DNA of 64,000 nucleotides from Rhodobacter sp. (GTDB lineage Bacteria > Pseudomonadota > Alphaproteobacteria > Rhodobacterales > Rhodobacteraceae): the NCBI GenBank assembly GCA_020637515.1, contig JACKKG010000001.1, forward strand, positions 248,001 through 312,000, in the 5' to 3' direction. Under the pieces are notes generated by a model. It did not search any database. It was given only the letters and a program-made list of their open reading frames with translations, and had not been told where the DNA came from. Position numbers and translations under genes: made by a program. Numbering within the stretch: the first letter of the stretch is position 1; every line of letters starts with the position of its first letter. Of this stretch, positions 44,585-53,557 are shown piece by piece.

Positions 44585-45088
44585 TCAGCGCGACAGCACC
44601 GTCACCGCGCGGCGGTTCACGTCCCAGCAGCGCGGCGCGTCGCACACCTCGATCGGGCGCTCCTTGCCATAGCTGACGGTGCGGATGCTGCCCGACGGCA
44701 CGCCGGCGCCAATCAGGAACTGTTGCACCCGCGCGGCACGGCTCGCGCCCAGGGCGATGTTGTATTCCCGCGTGCCGCGCTCGTCGGCGTGGCCCTCGAC
44801 CAGGATCTGATAGCCCGGGTTGCGCGACAGCCAGGCGGCCTGGGTGCGCAGGATGGTCTGGGCCTCGGGGTTCAATTCGGTCGAATCGACGGTGAAATGC
44901 ACCGTGTCGCCGATCGTCTCGTTGAAATACGCGATCGAGGCCGGATCGTTCGGGTCGCCCAGCGCGCTCGAGGAAATGCCGCCGCCCGCGCCCATCGGGT
45001 CCTGGTAATCCGCGCCACCGCGCGGGTTGTTGCACGCCGCCAGCGCCAGCGTCAGCGCCACCAGCGTGGCTTTGGTCAGAAGGTTCAT
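44585..45088 (-). CDS. pal: Peptidoglycan-associated lipoprotein Pal
   Basis: 167 residues. Lipobox LTLALAAC19, and an OmpA-like domain at about 55-165 (VHFTVDSTELNPEAQTILRT; VEGHADERGTREYNIALGAS; NRRAVTVLSR). It anchors the outer membrane to peptidoglycan and binds TolB. Last gene of ybgC-tolQRAB-pal, 130 bp after tolB. An ACGAGAG ribosome site precedes the ATG. Confidence 0.95.
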   Translation of the reverse strand: MNLLTKATLVALTLALAACNNPRGGADYQDPMGAGGGISSSALGDPNDPASIAYFNETIGDTVHFTVDSTELNPEAQTILRTQAAWLSRNPGYQILVEGHADERGTREYNIALGASRAARVQQFLIGAGVPSGSIRTVSYGKERPIEVCDAPRCWDVNRRAVTVLSR

Positions 45089-45218
45089 GTCTCTCGTCCT
45101 TATGGTTCTGTCCTGCCCTTGCGCGCATCATACCAGAGGGCGCGCCCGGGGGGAATCGGGGGGTGTTCACGTCACGCGGCGCAGAGGCCGGGGGCGGTGG
45201 CCGGCGTCGCGGCGGGCC

Positions 45219-46541
45219 TCAGGGCAACAGCGGAGACCAGCTCGGATCCGAGGCCGGTCCCGGGGTCGGCACCCGGCGCAGGTTGCGCCCGGTGATATCG
45301 ACCGACATCAGCACCGGGTCCGCGCCCTGGTCCTGACGGGTGAACATGATCACCCGGCCGTTCGGCGACCAGGTCGGACCCTCGTCCAGGAAACTCGCGG
45401 TCAGGATGCGTTCGGCCGATCCATCCAGCCGCATGACGCCGATGTGGAAACGGCCGTTGTGCTGCTTGGTGAACGCGACCAGGTCCCCGCGCGGCGACCA
45501 GACGGGCGTCGAATAGCGCCCCTGCCCCTGGCTGACCCGCGTCGCGCCACCACCCTGCAAGCCCATGACATAGATCTGCGAGGTGCCCGACCTGTCGCTT
45601 TCGAACACCACCTGCTGACCGTCGGGCGAGAAGCAGGGCGCGGTGTCGATCGACTGGGTCTGCGTCAATTGCCAGCGCTGACCGCTGGCCAGGTTCAGCA
45701 AGAACAGGTCCGTCCGCCCGTCGATCGACAGCGAATAGACCACCGATCCGCCATCGGGCGAAAACCGCGGGGCAAAGGTCATCGTCCCGGGTTGATCGCC
45801 GATCACCTGCCGGCGGCGGCTGGCCACATCCATCAGATAGATCCGCGGAAAGCCGGTCTCGTAGCTGGTGAACAGGATCCGGTCCCCCGTGGGCGAGAAG
45901 CGCGGCGCAAAGGCCAGCGCGGTGCCATCCGTCAGGAACTGCGTGCCGTCGCCGTCCTGATCCATGATCGCCACCTGCTTGCGGCGGTTGTCGCGCGGGC
46001 CGCTTTCGGCGATGAACACCACGCGGCTGTCGAAATAGCCGCTCTCGCCGGTCAGCCGCATATAGACCTGGTCCGCCACCCGGTGCGCCATCCGCCGCCA
46101 GGTGTCGGTGCTGCCATCCAGTTGAAGCCCGTCGCCCAGTTGCTGCCCCGAGACCACGTCGAACAGCCGGAATTTCACCGTCATCTGCCGCCCGTTCACC
46201 CGCACCGCGCCGGTGATCAGGGCGCGCGCGTTGATCGCCCGCCAGTCGGCGAACTGCACCGGGCTGTCGAAACTGCTGACCCGTCCGACATGCGCCGAGG
46301 CCGGGATATCCCTGAGCAGCCCGGTGCCGGTCAGGTCGTTGGCGATCACCTGGGCCAGCGGCGCGGCGTATTGCCCGCCGGCACCGTTCTCGGCGACGAA
46401 ATCGGGGATCGCGTAGGGCACGGGTTCGATCACGCCCTCGTTGATCTCGATCCTGAGCGGCGTCTGCGCCAGCGCGGCGCGCGGGGCCAGCGCAAGGCCG
46501 GCAAGCAGTCCCAGGACGGGGCGACGGGAAAATTGGGTCAT
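45219..46541 (-). CDS. tolB: Tol-Pal periplasmic protein TolB
   Basis: 440 residues. A signal peptide (RRPVLGLLAGLALAPRAALA, cleavage near residue 25), an N-terminal TolB domain, and a beta-propeller of repeated FSPDG-type units (AFAPRFSPTGDRILFTS; FAPRFSPDGGSVVYS; PCFSPDGQQVVFESD; PVWSPRGDLVAFT; PTWSPNGRVIMFT). It binds Pal. The start at ATG 46541 overlaps the tolA stop (ATGA); a longer frame to 46589 is not needed. Confidence 0.96.
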   Translation of the reverse strand: MTQFSRRPVLGLLAGLALAPRAALAQTPLRIEINEGVIEPVPYAIPDFVAENGAGGQYAAPLAQVIANDLTGTGLLRDIPASAHVGRVSSFDSPVQFADWRAINARALITGAVRVNGRQMTVKFRLFDVVSGQQLGDGLQLDGSTDTWRRMAHRVADQVYMRLTGESGYFDSRVVFIAESGPRDNRRKQVAIMDQDGDGTQFLTDGTALAFAPRFSPTGDRILFTSYETGFPRIYLMDVASRRRQVIGDQPGTMTFAPRFSPDGGSVVYSLSIDGRTDLFLLNLASGQRWQLTQTQSIDTAPCFSPDGQQVVFESDRSGTSQIYVMGLQGGGATRVSQGQGRYSTPVWSPRGDLVAFTKQHNGRFHIGVMRLDGSAERILTASFLDEGPTWSPNGRVIMFTRQDQGADPVLMSVDITGRNLRRVPTPGPASDPSWSPLLP

Positions 46542-47653
46542 CGGGTACTCATTCGCGCTGGGTTGAAGGTAATTTCGACCAGACGCCACTGGTCATACAG
46601 ATCCTGCGGCAAACCATAGCCGTCCATACCACATTGGACGATGGCCTGTCGCCCGGCTTCAAAGGCCGCCTGCTGCGCCGCCGCCCCCCCGCCCGAGGCC
46701 GACACCATGCGGATCGAGCTGCCGATGGGCCGCGCGTCGGGCGTCATTTCGAAACCGATGGTGACGACGACGTTCAGGGCCTCGGTGGACAGGATGCCGG
46801 TGTTCCAGCAACTTTCGATGTTCAGCCGCAGCGCGTCCGCATCGGCCTGGCTGAGCGCGGGCGCCGGATCGGCCAGCGCCTGCGCCAGCGCGTCGTTGAT
46901 GGCCGAGGCGCTGGGCCCGTCGTCCTGCGGCGCGGTGGCCGGGGTCGCGATGGTCGCGGGTGCGGGGGCAGGCGTGGGGGCGGGCGCGGGCGTTTCGACC
47001 CTGGCCGGGCGGGCGCGGGGGCGCAGGCTGACTTCGGGCGCGGTGGCGGTCCGGCGCACGGGATCGGTTTCCGAAATCTGGGTGTTTTCGGTCACGGTTT
47101 CGGTGGCGGCGGCCTCGCGCTGGGTCGCTTCCCGGGCCTCGGGCGCCGTGATGGTCGCGGTCGCGTCGGGCACGATCGCGGCCTGATCGCGCGGCGCGGT
47201 GCGCACCTCCGGCGCGGGGGTCGGCGCGGGCTCGGGCGCGACGCGTTCCGCCGGGCGCTGCACGGGGCGCAGGCTCGAATCCGGCGTGGTGGTCGGCGCG
47301 ATGACGGCCGCCTGCGGGCGCTCGGATTGCGGCGCGGGCGCGGGCGCGGGGGTGGGCATCGGCGCAGGCGCGGGCGGCGTTACCGGCGACGGCGCGGTGA
47401 TCGATTGCTGCGGCGGCGGCGCGGGCCGGGGCGCCGGCGCAGGCGCGCTGGGCGGCGGCGGCGGCGGGGCGGCGGCGGTCATCGCGGCGAAATCGCTGGC
47501 CGAGACCAGCGCGACCTCGGTCACCGCGGGGTCTGGTGCATTGTCGGGGGCGTGGAACAGGTCGAACAGCATGATCCACGCGATCAGCCCGCCGTGCAGC
47601 GCCATCGAGGCCTTCTGCCCCGTGTTCAGATGCATCTGCCCCACCAGCGTCAT
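46538..47653 (-). CDS. tolA: Tol-Pal protein TolA
   Basis: 371 residues. One membrane helix near the N-terminus (MALHGGLIAWIMLFDLF), a very long Pro/Ala-rich linker (about residues 60-250) rich in PAPAP-type repeats that spans the periplasm, and a C-terminal domain III with IESCWNTGIL (Cys) and VVTIGFEMTPDARPI. It transmits proton-motive energy from TolQR to TolB-Pal. Five bases after tolR. Confidence 0.93.
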   Translation of the reverse strand: MTLVGQMHLNTGQKASMALHGGLIAWIMLFDLFHAPDNAPDPAVTEVALVSASDFAAMTAAAPPPPPPSAPAPAPRPAPPPQQSITAPSPVTPPAPAPMPTPAPAPAPQSERPQAAVIAPTTTPDSSLRPVQRPAERVAPEPAPTPAPEVRTAPRDQAAIVPDATATITAPEAREATQREAAATETVTENTQISETDPVRRTATAPEVSLRPRARPARVETPAPAPTPAPAPATIATPATAPQDDGPSASAINDALAQALADPAPALSQADADALRLNIESCWNTGILSTEALNVVVTIGFEMTPDARPIGSSIRMVSASGGGAAAQQAAFEAGRQAIVQCGMDGYGLPQDLYDQWRLVEITFNPARMSTR

Positions 47654-47657
47654 GGCG

Positions 47658-48134
47658 TTACCGGCCCGTATCGGCCCCGAACGAGGGGCCGCCTGTCTCG
47701 GTCACCAGACCGATGTTGTGGAACCCGCCCGCGTTCAGCGCACCCATCACCTGCACCACCCGCTCATAGGGGATCGCGCCGTCCGCGCGCAGGAACACGC
47801 GGTCGTTCTGGCGCTCGGCGGCAATGGCCTGAAGCCGGGGGATCAGGTCATCGGCGGCGATCGGCGTGGTCATCAACGCGATCGACCCGTCGGCGCCGAT
47901 GGTGATGGACAGCGGTTCCTCTTGCTGCGCGGGCAGGGCTCCGGCGGCGGATCGCGGCAGTTCGACCGGAACGCCGACCACCAGCATCGGCGCTGCAACC
48001 ATGAAGATCACCAGCAGCACCAGCATCACGTCCACCATCGGGGTGACGTTGATCTCGGCCATCCTGGCGGAATGGCCCCGACGCCGACGCCGCGTGCCGG
48101 ACCCTGATTGCCTGCGGATCAGTTGGGCACCCAT
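47658..48134 (-). CDS. tolR: Tol-Pal proton-channel protein TolR
   Basis: 158 residues of the ExbD/TolR family. A basic N-terminus, then INVTPMVDVMLVLLVIFMVA with the membrane Asp (about residue 35) that conducts protons, and a periplasmic domain ending in GALNAGGFHNIGLVTE. It forms the motor with TolQ, whose gene ends 3 bp upstream. Confidence 0.95.
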   Translation of the reverse strand: MGAQLIRRQSGSGTRRRRRGHSARMAEINVTPMVDVMLVLLVIFMVAAPMLVVGVPVELPRSAAGALPAQQEEPLSITIGADGSIALMTTPIAADDLIPRLQAIAAERQNDRVFLRADGAIPYERVVQVMGALNAGGFHNIGLVTETGGPSFGADTGR

Positions 48135-48137
48135 CGC

Positions 48138-48833
48138 TCAGGCGTCCAGATTGCGCGACAGAAGCGTGCCGAATTCATCCGCGAACTGCTCATAACCCGA
48201 GGCCACGGCGTCGCTGTCATCGCTGAGCTTGTTGTAGAAGATCGTCGCCGGGATCGCCGCCAGCAGCCCCAGGCCGGTCGCCAGCAGCGCCTCGGCGATG
48301 CCGGGCGCGACGACGGCCAGGTTGGTGGACTGCGCCATGGCGATCTCTTCGAACGCGGATTTGATGCCCCAGACGGTGCCGAACAGACCGACAAAGGGGC
48401 TGGCCGAGCCGACCGAGGCCAGGAACGTCAACCCCGCGTTCAGGTCCCGCGCCTCGCGGTCGATGGCCACGTCCATGCTGCGGTCGATGCGCTGCGCCGC
48501 GCCTGCGATCATCGCTCCGTCCTGCCGGTGCGACCGCTGCCATTCGGCCATCCCGGCCGCAAAGACACGCTCGGGCCCGCTGGCGGGATTCGCGCCGATG
48601 CGCTGATACAGCTCGTCCAGCGGTTCGCCTGACCAGAAGGCCGCGTCGAAGGCCTGCGCCTGCGCCCGGGCGCGGCGGAAGACCAGATGCTTCTGGATGA
48701 TGATCGCCCAGGACCAGAACGAGGCCACGATCAGCAGCAACATCACGATCTTGACGAGGAAGGTCGCGCGCAAAAACAGCGCGATGAGCGAAAAGTCGAT
48801 GTCGCTGGCCTGTGCCAGAGTAGCGGTGTCCAT
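48138..48833 (-). CDS. tolQ: Tol-Pal proton-channel protein TolQ
   Basis: 231 residues with three membrane helices (about 12-40, 130-155 and 165-195). Family features: SVGSASPFVGLFGTVWGIKS in the second helix and APGIAEALLATGLGLLAAIP in the third. It forms the ion channel with TolR. ATG 48833 gives the normal length; a longer reading is rejected. Confidence 0.95.
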   Translation of the reverse strand: MDTATLAQASDIDFSLIALFLRATFLVKIVMLLLIVASFWSWAIIIQKHLVFRRARAQAQAFDAAFWSGEPLDELYQRIGANPASGPERVFAAGMAEWQRSHRQDGAMIAGAAQRIDRSMDVAIDREARDLNAGLTFLASVGSASPFVGLFGTVWGIKSAFEEIAMAQSTNLAVVAPGIAEALLATGLGLLAAIPATIFYNKLSDDSDAVASGYEQFADEFGTLLSRNLDA

Positions 48834-48938
48834 GCCTAGTTCCTGCTCGGGTGCGGGGCGACAGTTTCCCGAAGCCGCCCTCATTTGCGCCGATTCTAGC
48901 GGTTTTTGAAGCGGGGCGCCAATGGAACAACGCGATTG

Positions 48939-49352
48939 TTACGCAATTCCGCCGATCTTGGCGCCGATGTGAGCGAGTTCCGCAGGCAAGCGGCGCGGCC
49001 GCCCCTGAACGGACATGCAGACCAGGGTGGCGCGGGCGCGAAAGAGCACGCGTTCCGCGCAGAGCACCTGCTGGTCCAGAACCAGCCGCGCGGGGGTGGC
49101 CTGAACCGGCAGGGTGCGGACCGTCAGCCGGTCGTCCAGACGGGCCGGCGCCAGAAAGTCGGCCTCGATCCGGTGCACGGCAAAGACGATGCCCTGCGCG
49201 CGCAAGGCGTTCTGGTCGATGCCCAGGCCGCGCACCCAGTCCGATCGCGCCCGTTCGATGAACTTCAGATAGTTGGCGTGATACACCACGCCGCCGAGGT
49301 CGGTATCCTCGTAATACACCGTCACGGGAAAGCTGTGCGGGGCCGCGCTCAT
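48939..49352 (-). CDS. ybgC: Acyl-CoA thioesterase YbgC
   Basis: 137 residues, 4-hydroxybenzoyl-CoA thioesterase-type hot-dog. YYEDTDLGGVVYHANYLKF at residues 13-31 holds the catalytic Asp and is the family signature, followed by ERARSDWVRGLGI. YbgC is the usual first gene of the tol-pal cluster. The ATG at 49352 overlaps the stop of the upstream YdeI-like gene (ATGA). Confidence 0.94.
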   Translation of the reverse strand: MSAAPHSFPVTVYYEDTDLGGVVYHANYLKFIERARSDWVRGLGIDQNALRAQGIVFAVHRIEADFLAPARLDDRLTVRTLPVQATPARLVLDQQVLCAERVLFRARATLVCMSVQGRPRRLPAELAHIGAKIGGIA

Positions 49353-49927
49353 CGGTCGTGCAGCCCCTTGCCGGCCAGAATGCGCGCGCGGGCCTTTTCG
49401 ATCCGCGCGACGCGGGTCGCCGGCTGTTTCGCTTGCCCCACATGCAGCGCCCAACCGCGCCGGCGCCCCGGGGTCAGCGCGTCCCAGGCCTCGCGCAGTT
49501 CGGGATCGGCATCGAGCGCCTCGATCAGGGCGTCGGGCAGGTCGAAATCGTCCGCGGGCAGGTCCACGCGTCGGCCGGCGGCCTCGTTCGCGATGGCCTG
49601 GTCCACAAAGGCGCGGATCACCGGCGCGGCGGCCAGAACCTCGGCCGCGTCGAGGAACCGCAGGGTGCGGACCGCGCGGCTGTTGGGCCCGGGCCGGCCC
49701 AGCCGCCCCTCGGGGTCATCCAGCAGGGCGCCCTTGAACAGGCCCAGAACCGCCGCATCGCGAAACCCCCACAGCGTGGCGATATTGCCGCCGTGCGCCT
49801 CGTAGCAGGGGCCGCGCCACTTGAAGCGTTCCTCAAGCGGCATCGCCAGCAGGATCGCGCGCAGCGCGGACAGGGCCTCTGGCCGCTCGCCGGTCTGGAA
49901 GAATGCGGTGATGCGCGGATCGGTCAT
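49349..49927 (-). CDS. YdeI/DUF1801-like protein
   Basis: 192 residues. The N-terminal DUF1801-like part has FKWRGPCYEAHGGNIATLWG; the C-terminal YdeI-like helical part is rich in basic residues and ends GWALHVGQAKQPATRVARIE (typical 'bacteriocin protection' tail). Function is not settled; some relatives are linked to envelope stress or antibacterial peptide tolerance. It is translationally coupled to ybgC. Confidence 0.85.
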   Translation of the reverse strand: MTDPRITAFFQTGERPEALSALRAILLAMPLEERFKWRGPCYEAHGGNIATLWGFRDAAVLGLFKGALLDDPEGRLGRPGPNSRAVRTLRFLDAAEVLAAAPVIRAFVDQAIANEAAGRRVDLPADDFDLPDALIEALDADPELREAWDALTPGRRRGWALHVGQAKQPATRVARIEKARARILAGKGLHDR

Positions 49928-49984
49928 GCGCCCAGGATACAGCCAAGCCAGGCCTGGGTGAAGCGGCAGAACGCGCGGCCCCGG

Positions 49985-50587
49985 CTACATCCGCGCGGCC
50001 AGTCTGAGGGCGTGGCTGGCGTCCCGCGCGACGGCTGGCATCACCGGGTCATAGGCCGCGCGGATCAGCGCCGCCACCTCAGGGCGCAGGACGGCGACAC
50101 CGTTCGCCATCGCCAGGGGCGGTGTGTCGCGAAAGGCCGCGTCGCCCCACAGAACGATCACCTGCACCGCCTGCAACAGCGCCAGATCGGTCGCCGGCAT
50201 CGCGCGCATTGCCTCATCCATGCGCACGAACACAAAAGCCGCCCGGATCGACCCGTCGGCATCAAAGCGAAAGGCGCGATACTGGTTCGCCTGCTGCGCC
50301 TTGAGCCGGTCGAGGGCCGGGGCCAACCCGCCGACCAGACGGTCCAGGTCAGGCACCGCCAGAAGCTCGTCCCAGTCGCGAAAGAAGAAGACGAACAGAT
50401 TGGCGCCCTGTTCGGGGTCGGTCTCGGCCATCTTGTGGCCGGCCAGCGCCACGACCGCCTCGATCGCGCCCTTGACCACGCCCAGGGTCGCGTCGTCCAC
50501 GCCAAAGACGATGGGAACGATCGGCCGGCCCCAGCGGGCAAAGTGATAGTGTCCGTCTGCGCGGGTGAAGAAGCGGTCGGTCGTCAT
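49985..50587 (-). CDS. Conserved hypothetical protein coupled to MATE gene
   Basis: 200 residues, soluble, not recognised. It begins TTDRFFTRADGHYHFARWGR and has the regular alpha/beta pattern of a globular protein (PIVFGVDDATLGVVKGAIEA; LFVFFFRDWDELLAVPDLDR). The ATG at 50587 overlaps the stop of the MATE gene (ATGA), so it is co-translated with that transporter. A role in sensing or using the transported compound is only a guess. Confidence 0.75.
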   Translation of the reverse strand: MTTDRFFTRADGHYHFARWGRPIVPIVFGVDDATLGVVKGAIEAVVALAGHKMAETDPEQGANLFVFFFRDWDELLAVPDLDRLVGGLAPALDRLKAQQANQYRAFRFDADGSIRAAFVFVRMDEAMRAMPATDLALLQAVQVIVLWGDAAFRDTPPLAMANGVAVLRPEVAALIRAAYDPVMPAVARDASHALRLAARM

Positions 50588-51879
50588 GCAGGGTCCAGCG
50601 AGCGGGGAATGCGCGGGTAGAGCACGGCCTGCGACAGCCCCCGCGCGACATTGAAGATCATCAGCGACAGCCACAGGCCGTTGTTGCCCAAGGGCCACGT
50701 CAGCCAGACCGACAGCGCATAGGTCGCAGCGGCAAAGGCGGCGGTCAGCAGCATCTCGCGGGTGAAGGTGGCACCGATGTAGATGCCGTCGAACATCCAG
50801 GCGGCAATGCCCAGCACCGGGGCCAGAACCACCCAGGGCAGATAGTGCCGGGCCTCGATCCGCACATCGGGGGCGGTCGTCATCAGGTCGATGATCCAGG
50901 GCCCGGCCAAGGCAAAGACAACCCCCATCAGCACCGCGCCCCCCGCGCCCCACAGACTGGTCAGCCGCACCGCGCGCGCCAGACTGGGGCGCAACCGCCG
51001 CCCCACCGCCTGCCCCACCAGCGTTTCGGCGGCAAAGGCGAAGCCGTCCAGCAGGTAGGCGGTGATTTCCAGGAATTGCAACAGGATCTGGTTGGAGGCG
51101 ATGGTCAGATCCCCCCGCCCCGAGGACAGGAACAGGAAGGCCGTGAAGCACCCCTGCAACAGGATCGAGCGCAGCATGATATGGCCGTTCACCGTGGCCA
51201 TGCGCCTGAGCCGCACCGCGTCGAACACCCGCGCGCCGGTGGCCACCAGCCCCGCGCGGCACAGCCACAGGCCCAGCGCCAGCCCCGACCATTCGGCGAT
51301 CAGCGTGGCCAGCGCAACACCTTCGACGCCCCAGCCCAGGCCCAGCACGAACCAGAGGTCCAGCACGACATTGGCGCCGTTCGTCACCGCCTGCATAACC
51401 AGCACCGCGCGGGTGCGTTCGATGGCGATCAGCCAGCCGGTCAGCGCATACATCGCGATGGTCGCGGGCGCGCCCCAGATGCGGATGTGCAGATAGGTCG
51501 CCGCCATCCCCTCGACCTGAACCGAACCCGGCGTCACGCGAAAGGCGGCCCAGATCAGCGGCCATTGCAGCGCCACCAGCACCAGCCCCGCCGCCGCCGC
51601 GATCAGCAGGCCGCGTTTCAGGATCGCGCCGGCCTCGCCCGTGTCGCCCGCGCCATGCGCCTGCGCCGTCAGCCCGGTCGTTCCCATCCTGAGAAAGCCG
51701 AACATCCAGTAGAACACCGACAGGATCACCGCGCCCAGGCCCACCGCGCCGATCGGCGCCGCCAGGCCGAGCTGCCCGACCACGGCGGTGTCCACCAGCC
51801 CCAGCAGCGGCACCGTCACGTTCGCCGCGACGATCGGCAGGGCGATGCGCAGGACGCGCGCGTGGGTCAGGTCGCTCAC
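50584..51879 (-). CDS. MATE-family efflux transporter (DinF-like)
   Basis: 431 residues, twelve hydrophobic segments. MATE features: LRIALPIVAANVTVPLLGLV near the N-terminus, FGFLRMGTTGLTAQAHGAGD, and the second-half counterpart LLDGFAFAAETLVGQAVGRR, typical of the DinF subgroup. It exports cationic or toxic compounds with Na+ or H+. The GTG at 51877-51879 was chosen because it starts right before the first helix, 5 bp after the upstream thioesterase stop; no ATG fits. Confidence 0.9.
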   Translation of the reverse strand: MSDLTHARVLRIALPIVAANVTVPLLGLVDTAVVGQLGLAAPIGAVGLGAVILSVFYWMFGFLRMGTTGLTAQAHGAGDTGEAGAILKRGLLIAAAAGLVLVALQWPLIWAAFRVTPGSVQVEGMAATYLHIRIWGAPATIAMYALTGWLIAIERTRAVLVMQAVTNGANVVLDLWFVLGLGWGVEGVALATLIAEWSGLALGLWLCRAGLVATGARVFDAVRLRRMATVNGHIMLRSILLQGCFTAFLFLSSGRGDLTIASNQILLQFLEITAYLLDGFAFAAETLVGQAVGRRLRPSLARAVRLTSLWGAGGAVLMGVVFALAGPWIIDLMTTAPDVRIEARHYLPWVVLAPVLGIAAWMFDGIYIGATFTREMLLTAAFAAATYALSVWLTWPLGNNGLWLSLMIFNVARGLSQAVLYPRIPRSLDPA

Positions 51880-51884
51880 CCGTG

Positions 51885-52403
51885 TCAGCCCCGCGGCTCG
51901 CGGCCGGGGATCAGGAAATGCCCCGTCGCCTGCGCAAAGAGCCGGGCGCGGTTGTCCTGCCAGGCCTCGACATGGACCGAGGCATAGCGCCGCCCCGAGC
52001 GGTTCACCCGGGCCCGCGCATAGGCGTCGCGCGGCAGGCCCGAGCGCAGGTAATCCACGGTGAAGTCGATGGTCTTGGGCAAGCGCGGCAGATGCGCCTC
52101 GTCCAGCGCGCGGGGATCGAGCGTGCCGGTCTCCATTTCTTCCCACAGGCCCGACCAGGACAGTTCGATCATCGCCGTGATTTCCAGAAAAGCCGAGGTC
52201 ACGCCGCCATGCAGCGCCGGCAGGAACGGATTGCCGATCAGCTTTTCGTCAAAGGGAAGGATGGCGGTCAGCTCGTCGCCGCGCCGGTCGAACTGGATGC
52301 CCAGAAAGCGGATATAGGGAATGCCGCCGACCAGCACGCGCAGCGCCTTGTCGCGGCGCTCCTTGATGATCTGGACGGGTTCGGGACGTTGGCGGCCGCT
52401 CAT
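51885..52403 (-). CDS. PaaI-family thioesterase (long form)
   Basis: 172 residues. Hot-dog fold with LPALHGGVTSAFLEITAMIE (central helix with Gly-Gly) and the strand IDFTVDYLRSGLPRDAYAR. An N-terminal helix of about 30 residues precedes the fold. Its ATG overlaps the stop of a second PaaI thioesterase gene (ATGA). Paired paralogous hot-dog enzymes are often seen in aromatic or fatty acid degradation; substrate not known. Confidence 0.86.
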   Translation of the reverse strand: MSGRQRPEPVQIIKERRDKALRVLVGGIPYIRFLGIQFDRRGDELTAILPFDEKLIGNPFLPALHGGVTSAFLEITAMIELSWSGLWEEMETGTLDPRALDEAHLPRLPKTIDFTVDYLRSGLPRDAYARARVNRSGRRYASVHVEAWQDNRARLFAQATGHFLIPGREPRG

Positions 52404-52837
52404 GATTTTGCCTCCGGGCGACCGCTCGAGGTTTCCATGGTGAACGCCCCCGAGGCGGTGGCGACGGGTAGCCCTTCGTCCTCGTCATGGGCGGTGGCGC
52501 GGACAAAGGCGACGGTGCGGGTGGCGTGGAAACATTCCGCCCGCGCCGTGATCCGCTGCCCGGGTTTCGCCGCGCGCATGTAGTCGATTCGCAGGTCCAG
52601 CGTCGCGGTGCCGCGCGCGCCCGGATAGGACATGACCGCCGCCCCGCAGCAGGTGTCCATCAGGGCCGAAACCGCGCCACCCGCGATCACCCCGGTCGCC
52701 GGGTCGCCGATCAGTGCCTCGCTGTAGGGCATGGCCATCACGGCCTTGCCGTCAGCGATCTGGATCAGCTCCAGTCCCAGCGCCTTGGCGTGGGGAATGG
52801 CGTCGATGAACCGCTGCGCGGGGGAAGGATCTGTCAT
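52400..52837 (-). CDS. PaaI-family thioesterase (short form)
   Basis: 145 residues. Signature GVIAGGAVSALMDTCCGAAV near residues 49-68 and TLDLRIDYMRAAKPG. ATG 52837 has GAGGACAG upstream. It diverges from a MerR-family regulator gene whose family (LiuR/PsrA-like MerR) often controls acyl-CoA degradation, so these two thioesterases may belong to the same regulon as the acyl-CoA dehydrogenases at 54-57 kb. Confidence 0.87.
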   Translation of the reverse strand: MTDPSPAQRFIDAIPHAKALGLELIQIADGKAVMAMPYSEALIGDPATGVIAGGAVSALMDTCCGAAVMSYPGARGTATLDLRIDYMRAAKPGQRITARAECFHATRTVAFVRATAHDEDEGLPVATASGAFTMETSSGRPEAKS

Positions 52838-52955
52838 TGCGCTGTCCTCGTGCCAGGCGTCATTGTCCAAGGGATGGCGCGAATTCACCCGGAAAGGCAA
52901 GGCCCGGCGCGGCGTCAGGCCCGGTCGCTTGCATTTTGCACATGCGAAACGACGG

Positions 52956-52984
52956 TTGCCACCGACCGCGGCGCGTCTTACGCT
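52956..52984 (+). promoter_or_regulatory. Possible sigma-70 promoter of first MerR gene
   Basis: TTGCCA and TACGCT separated by exactly 17 bp, about 40 bp before the MerR start. Weak -10 box; assigned by eye. Confidence 0.35.
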
Positions 52985-53023
52985 GCCCCCATAGGGACGG
53001 GCAAGGAGGCCGGGCGTCGTGCG

Positions 53024-53404
53024 ATGAATGAACCGCGACTGACCTTCAAGGAGATGTGCACCAGGTTCGAGGTCACCCCCCGAACCCTGCGTTATTACGA
53101 GTATATCGAGCTGTTGCAGCCCGAAAAGGAAGGCCGCAACCGCTTTTACACCCCGCGCGAGGTTGCCCGCATGACGCTCATCATGCGCGGGCGTCGCTAC
53201 GGGTTCGCGCTGGAGGATCTGCGCCAGTGGCTGCTGATCTATGAACAGCACGGCACCAAGCCGCAGATGAAGACCTTTGTCGAAATGGCCGACCGCCAGA
53301 TGATCGAGCTGCAACGCCAGCGCGAGGAGCTGGCCCAGGTGATCGCCGATCTCAAGGCCATGCGCGACCTGGCCGAGTCGCTGTCCGCGGAAGCCGACGA
53401 CTGA
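53024..53404 (+). CDS. MerR-family regulator (first)
   Basis: 126 residues. The winged HTH occupies 5-75 (FEVTPRTLRYYEYIELLQPE; NRFYTPREVARMTLIMRGRR), then a coiled-coil dimer helix with QRQREELAQVIADLKAMRDL. It lacks C-terminal Cys for metals, which points to the group of MerR proteins that respond to acyl-CoA-related signals (LiuR-like). A second MerR gene with a similar layout lies 150 bp downstream. GGAGG lies 20 nt upstream. Confidence 0.9.
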   Translation: MNEPRLTFKEMCTRFEVTPRTLRYYEYIELLQPEKEGRNRFYTPREVARMTLIMRGRRYGFALEDLRQWLLIYEQHGTKPQMKTFVEMADRQMIELQRQREELAQVIADLKAMRDLAESLSAEADD

Positions 53405-53428
53405 GCCCCCGCTGGGGTTGCGCGATCA

Positions 53429-53510
53429 TGACGCTGGGTCACGGCGGAATCGTGACGCTGCGTCGGGGATTACGTTAACGTCAACTCCTCTTCATCTTGT
53501 GGTCAACAAG
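53429..53510. promoter_or_regulatory. Operator-rich intergenic region before second MerR gene
   Basis: Contains a 12-bp direct repeat TGACGCTGGGTC/TGACGCTGCGTC at 53429-53440 and 53453-53464, a perfect palindrome ACGTTAACGT at 53472-53481 within TTACGTTAACGTCAA, and a CTTGT-GGTCA-ACAAG palindrome at 53496-53510. The middle site resembles the ACGT-containing palindromes reported for LiuR-type MerR regulators. Likely the control region of the beta-oxidation cluster. Confidence 0.5.
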
Positions 53511-53557
53511 TCTATCTAGCGTTCACGGGATCACGGTTCCCGGACTGCGAGGGATGC

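Noticed and set aside
46700..47500. Possible tandem DNA repeat in tolA
   Set aside because: It is the expected Pro/Ala-rich linker of TolA, not an independent repeat.
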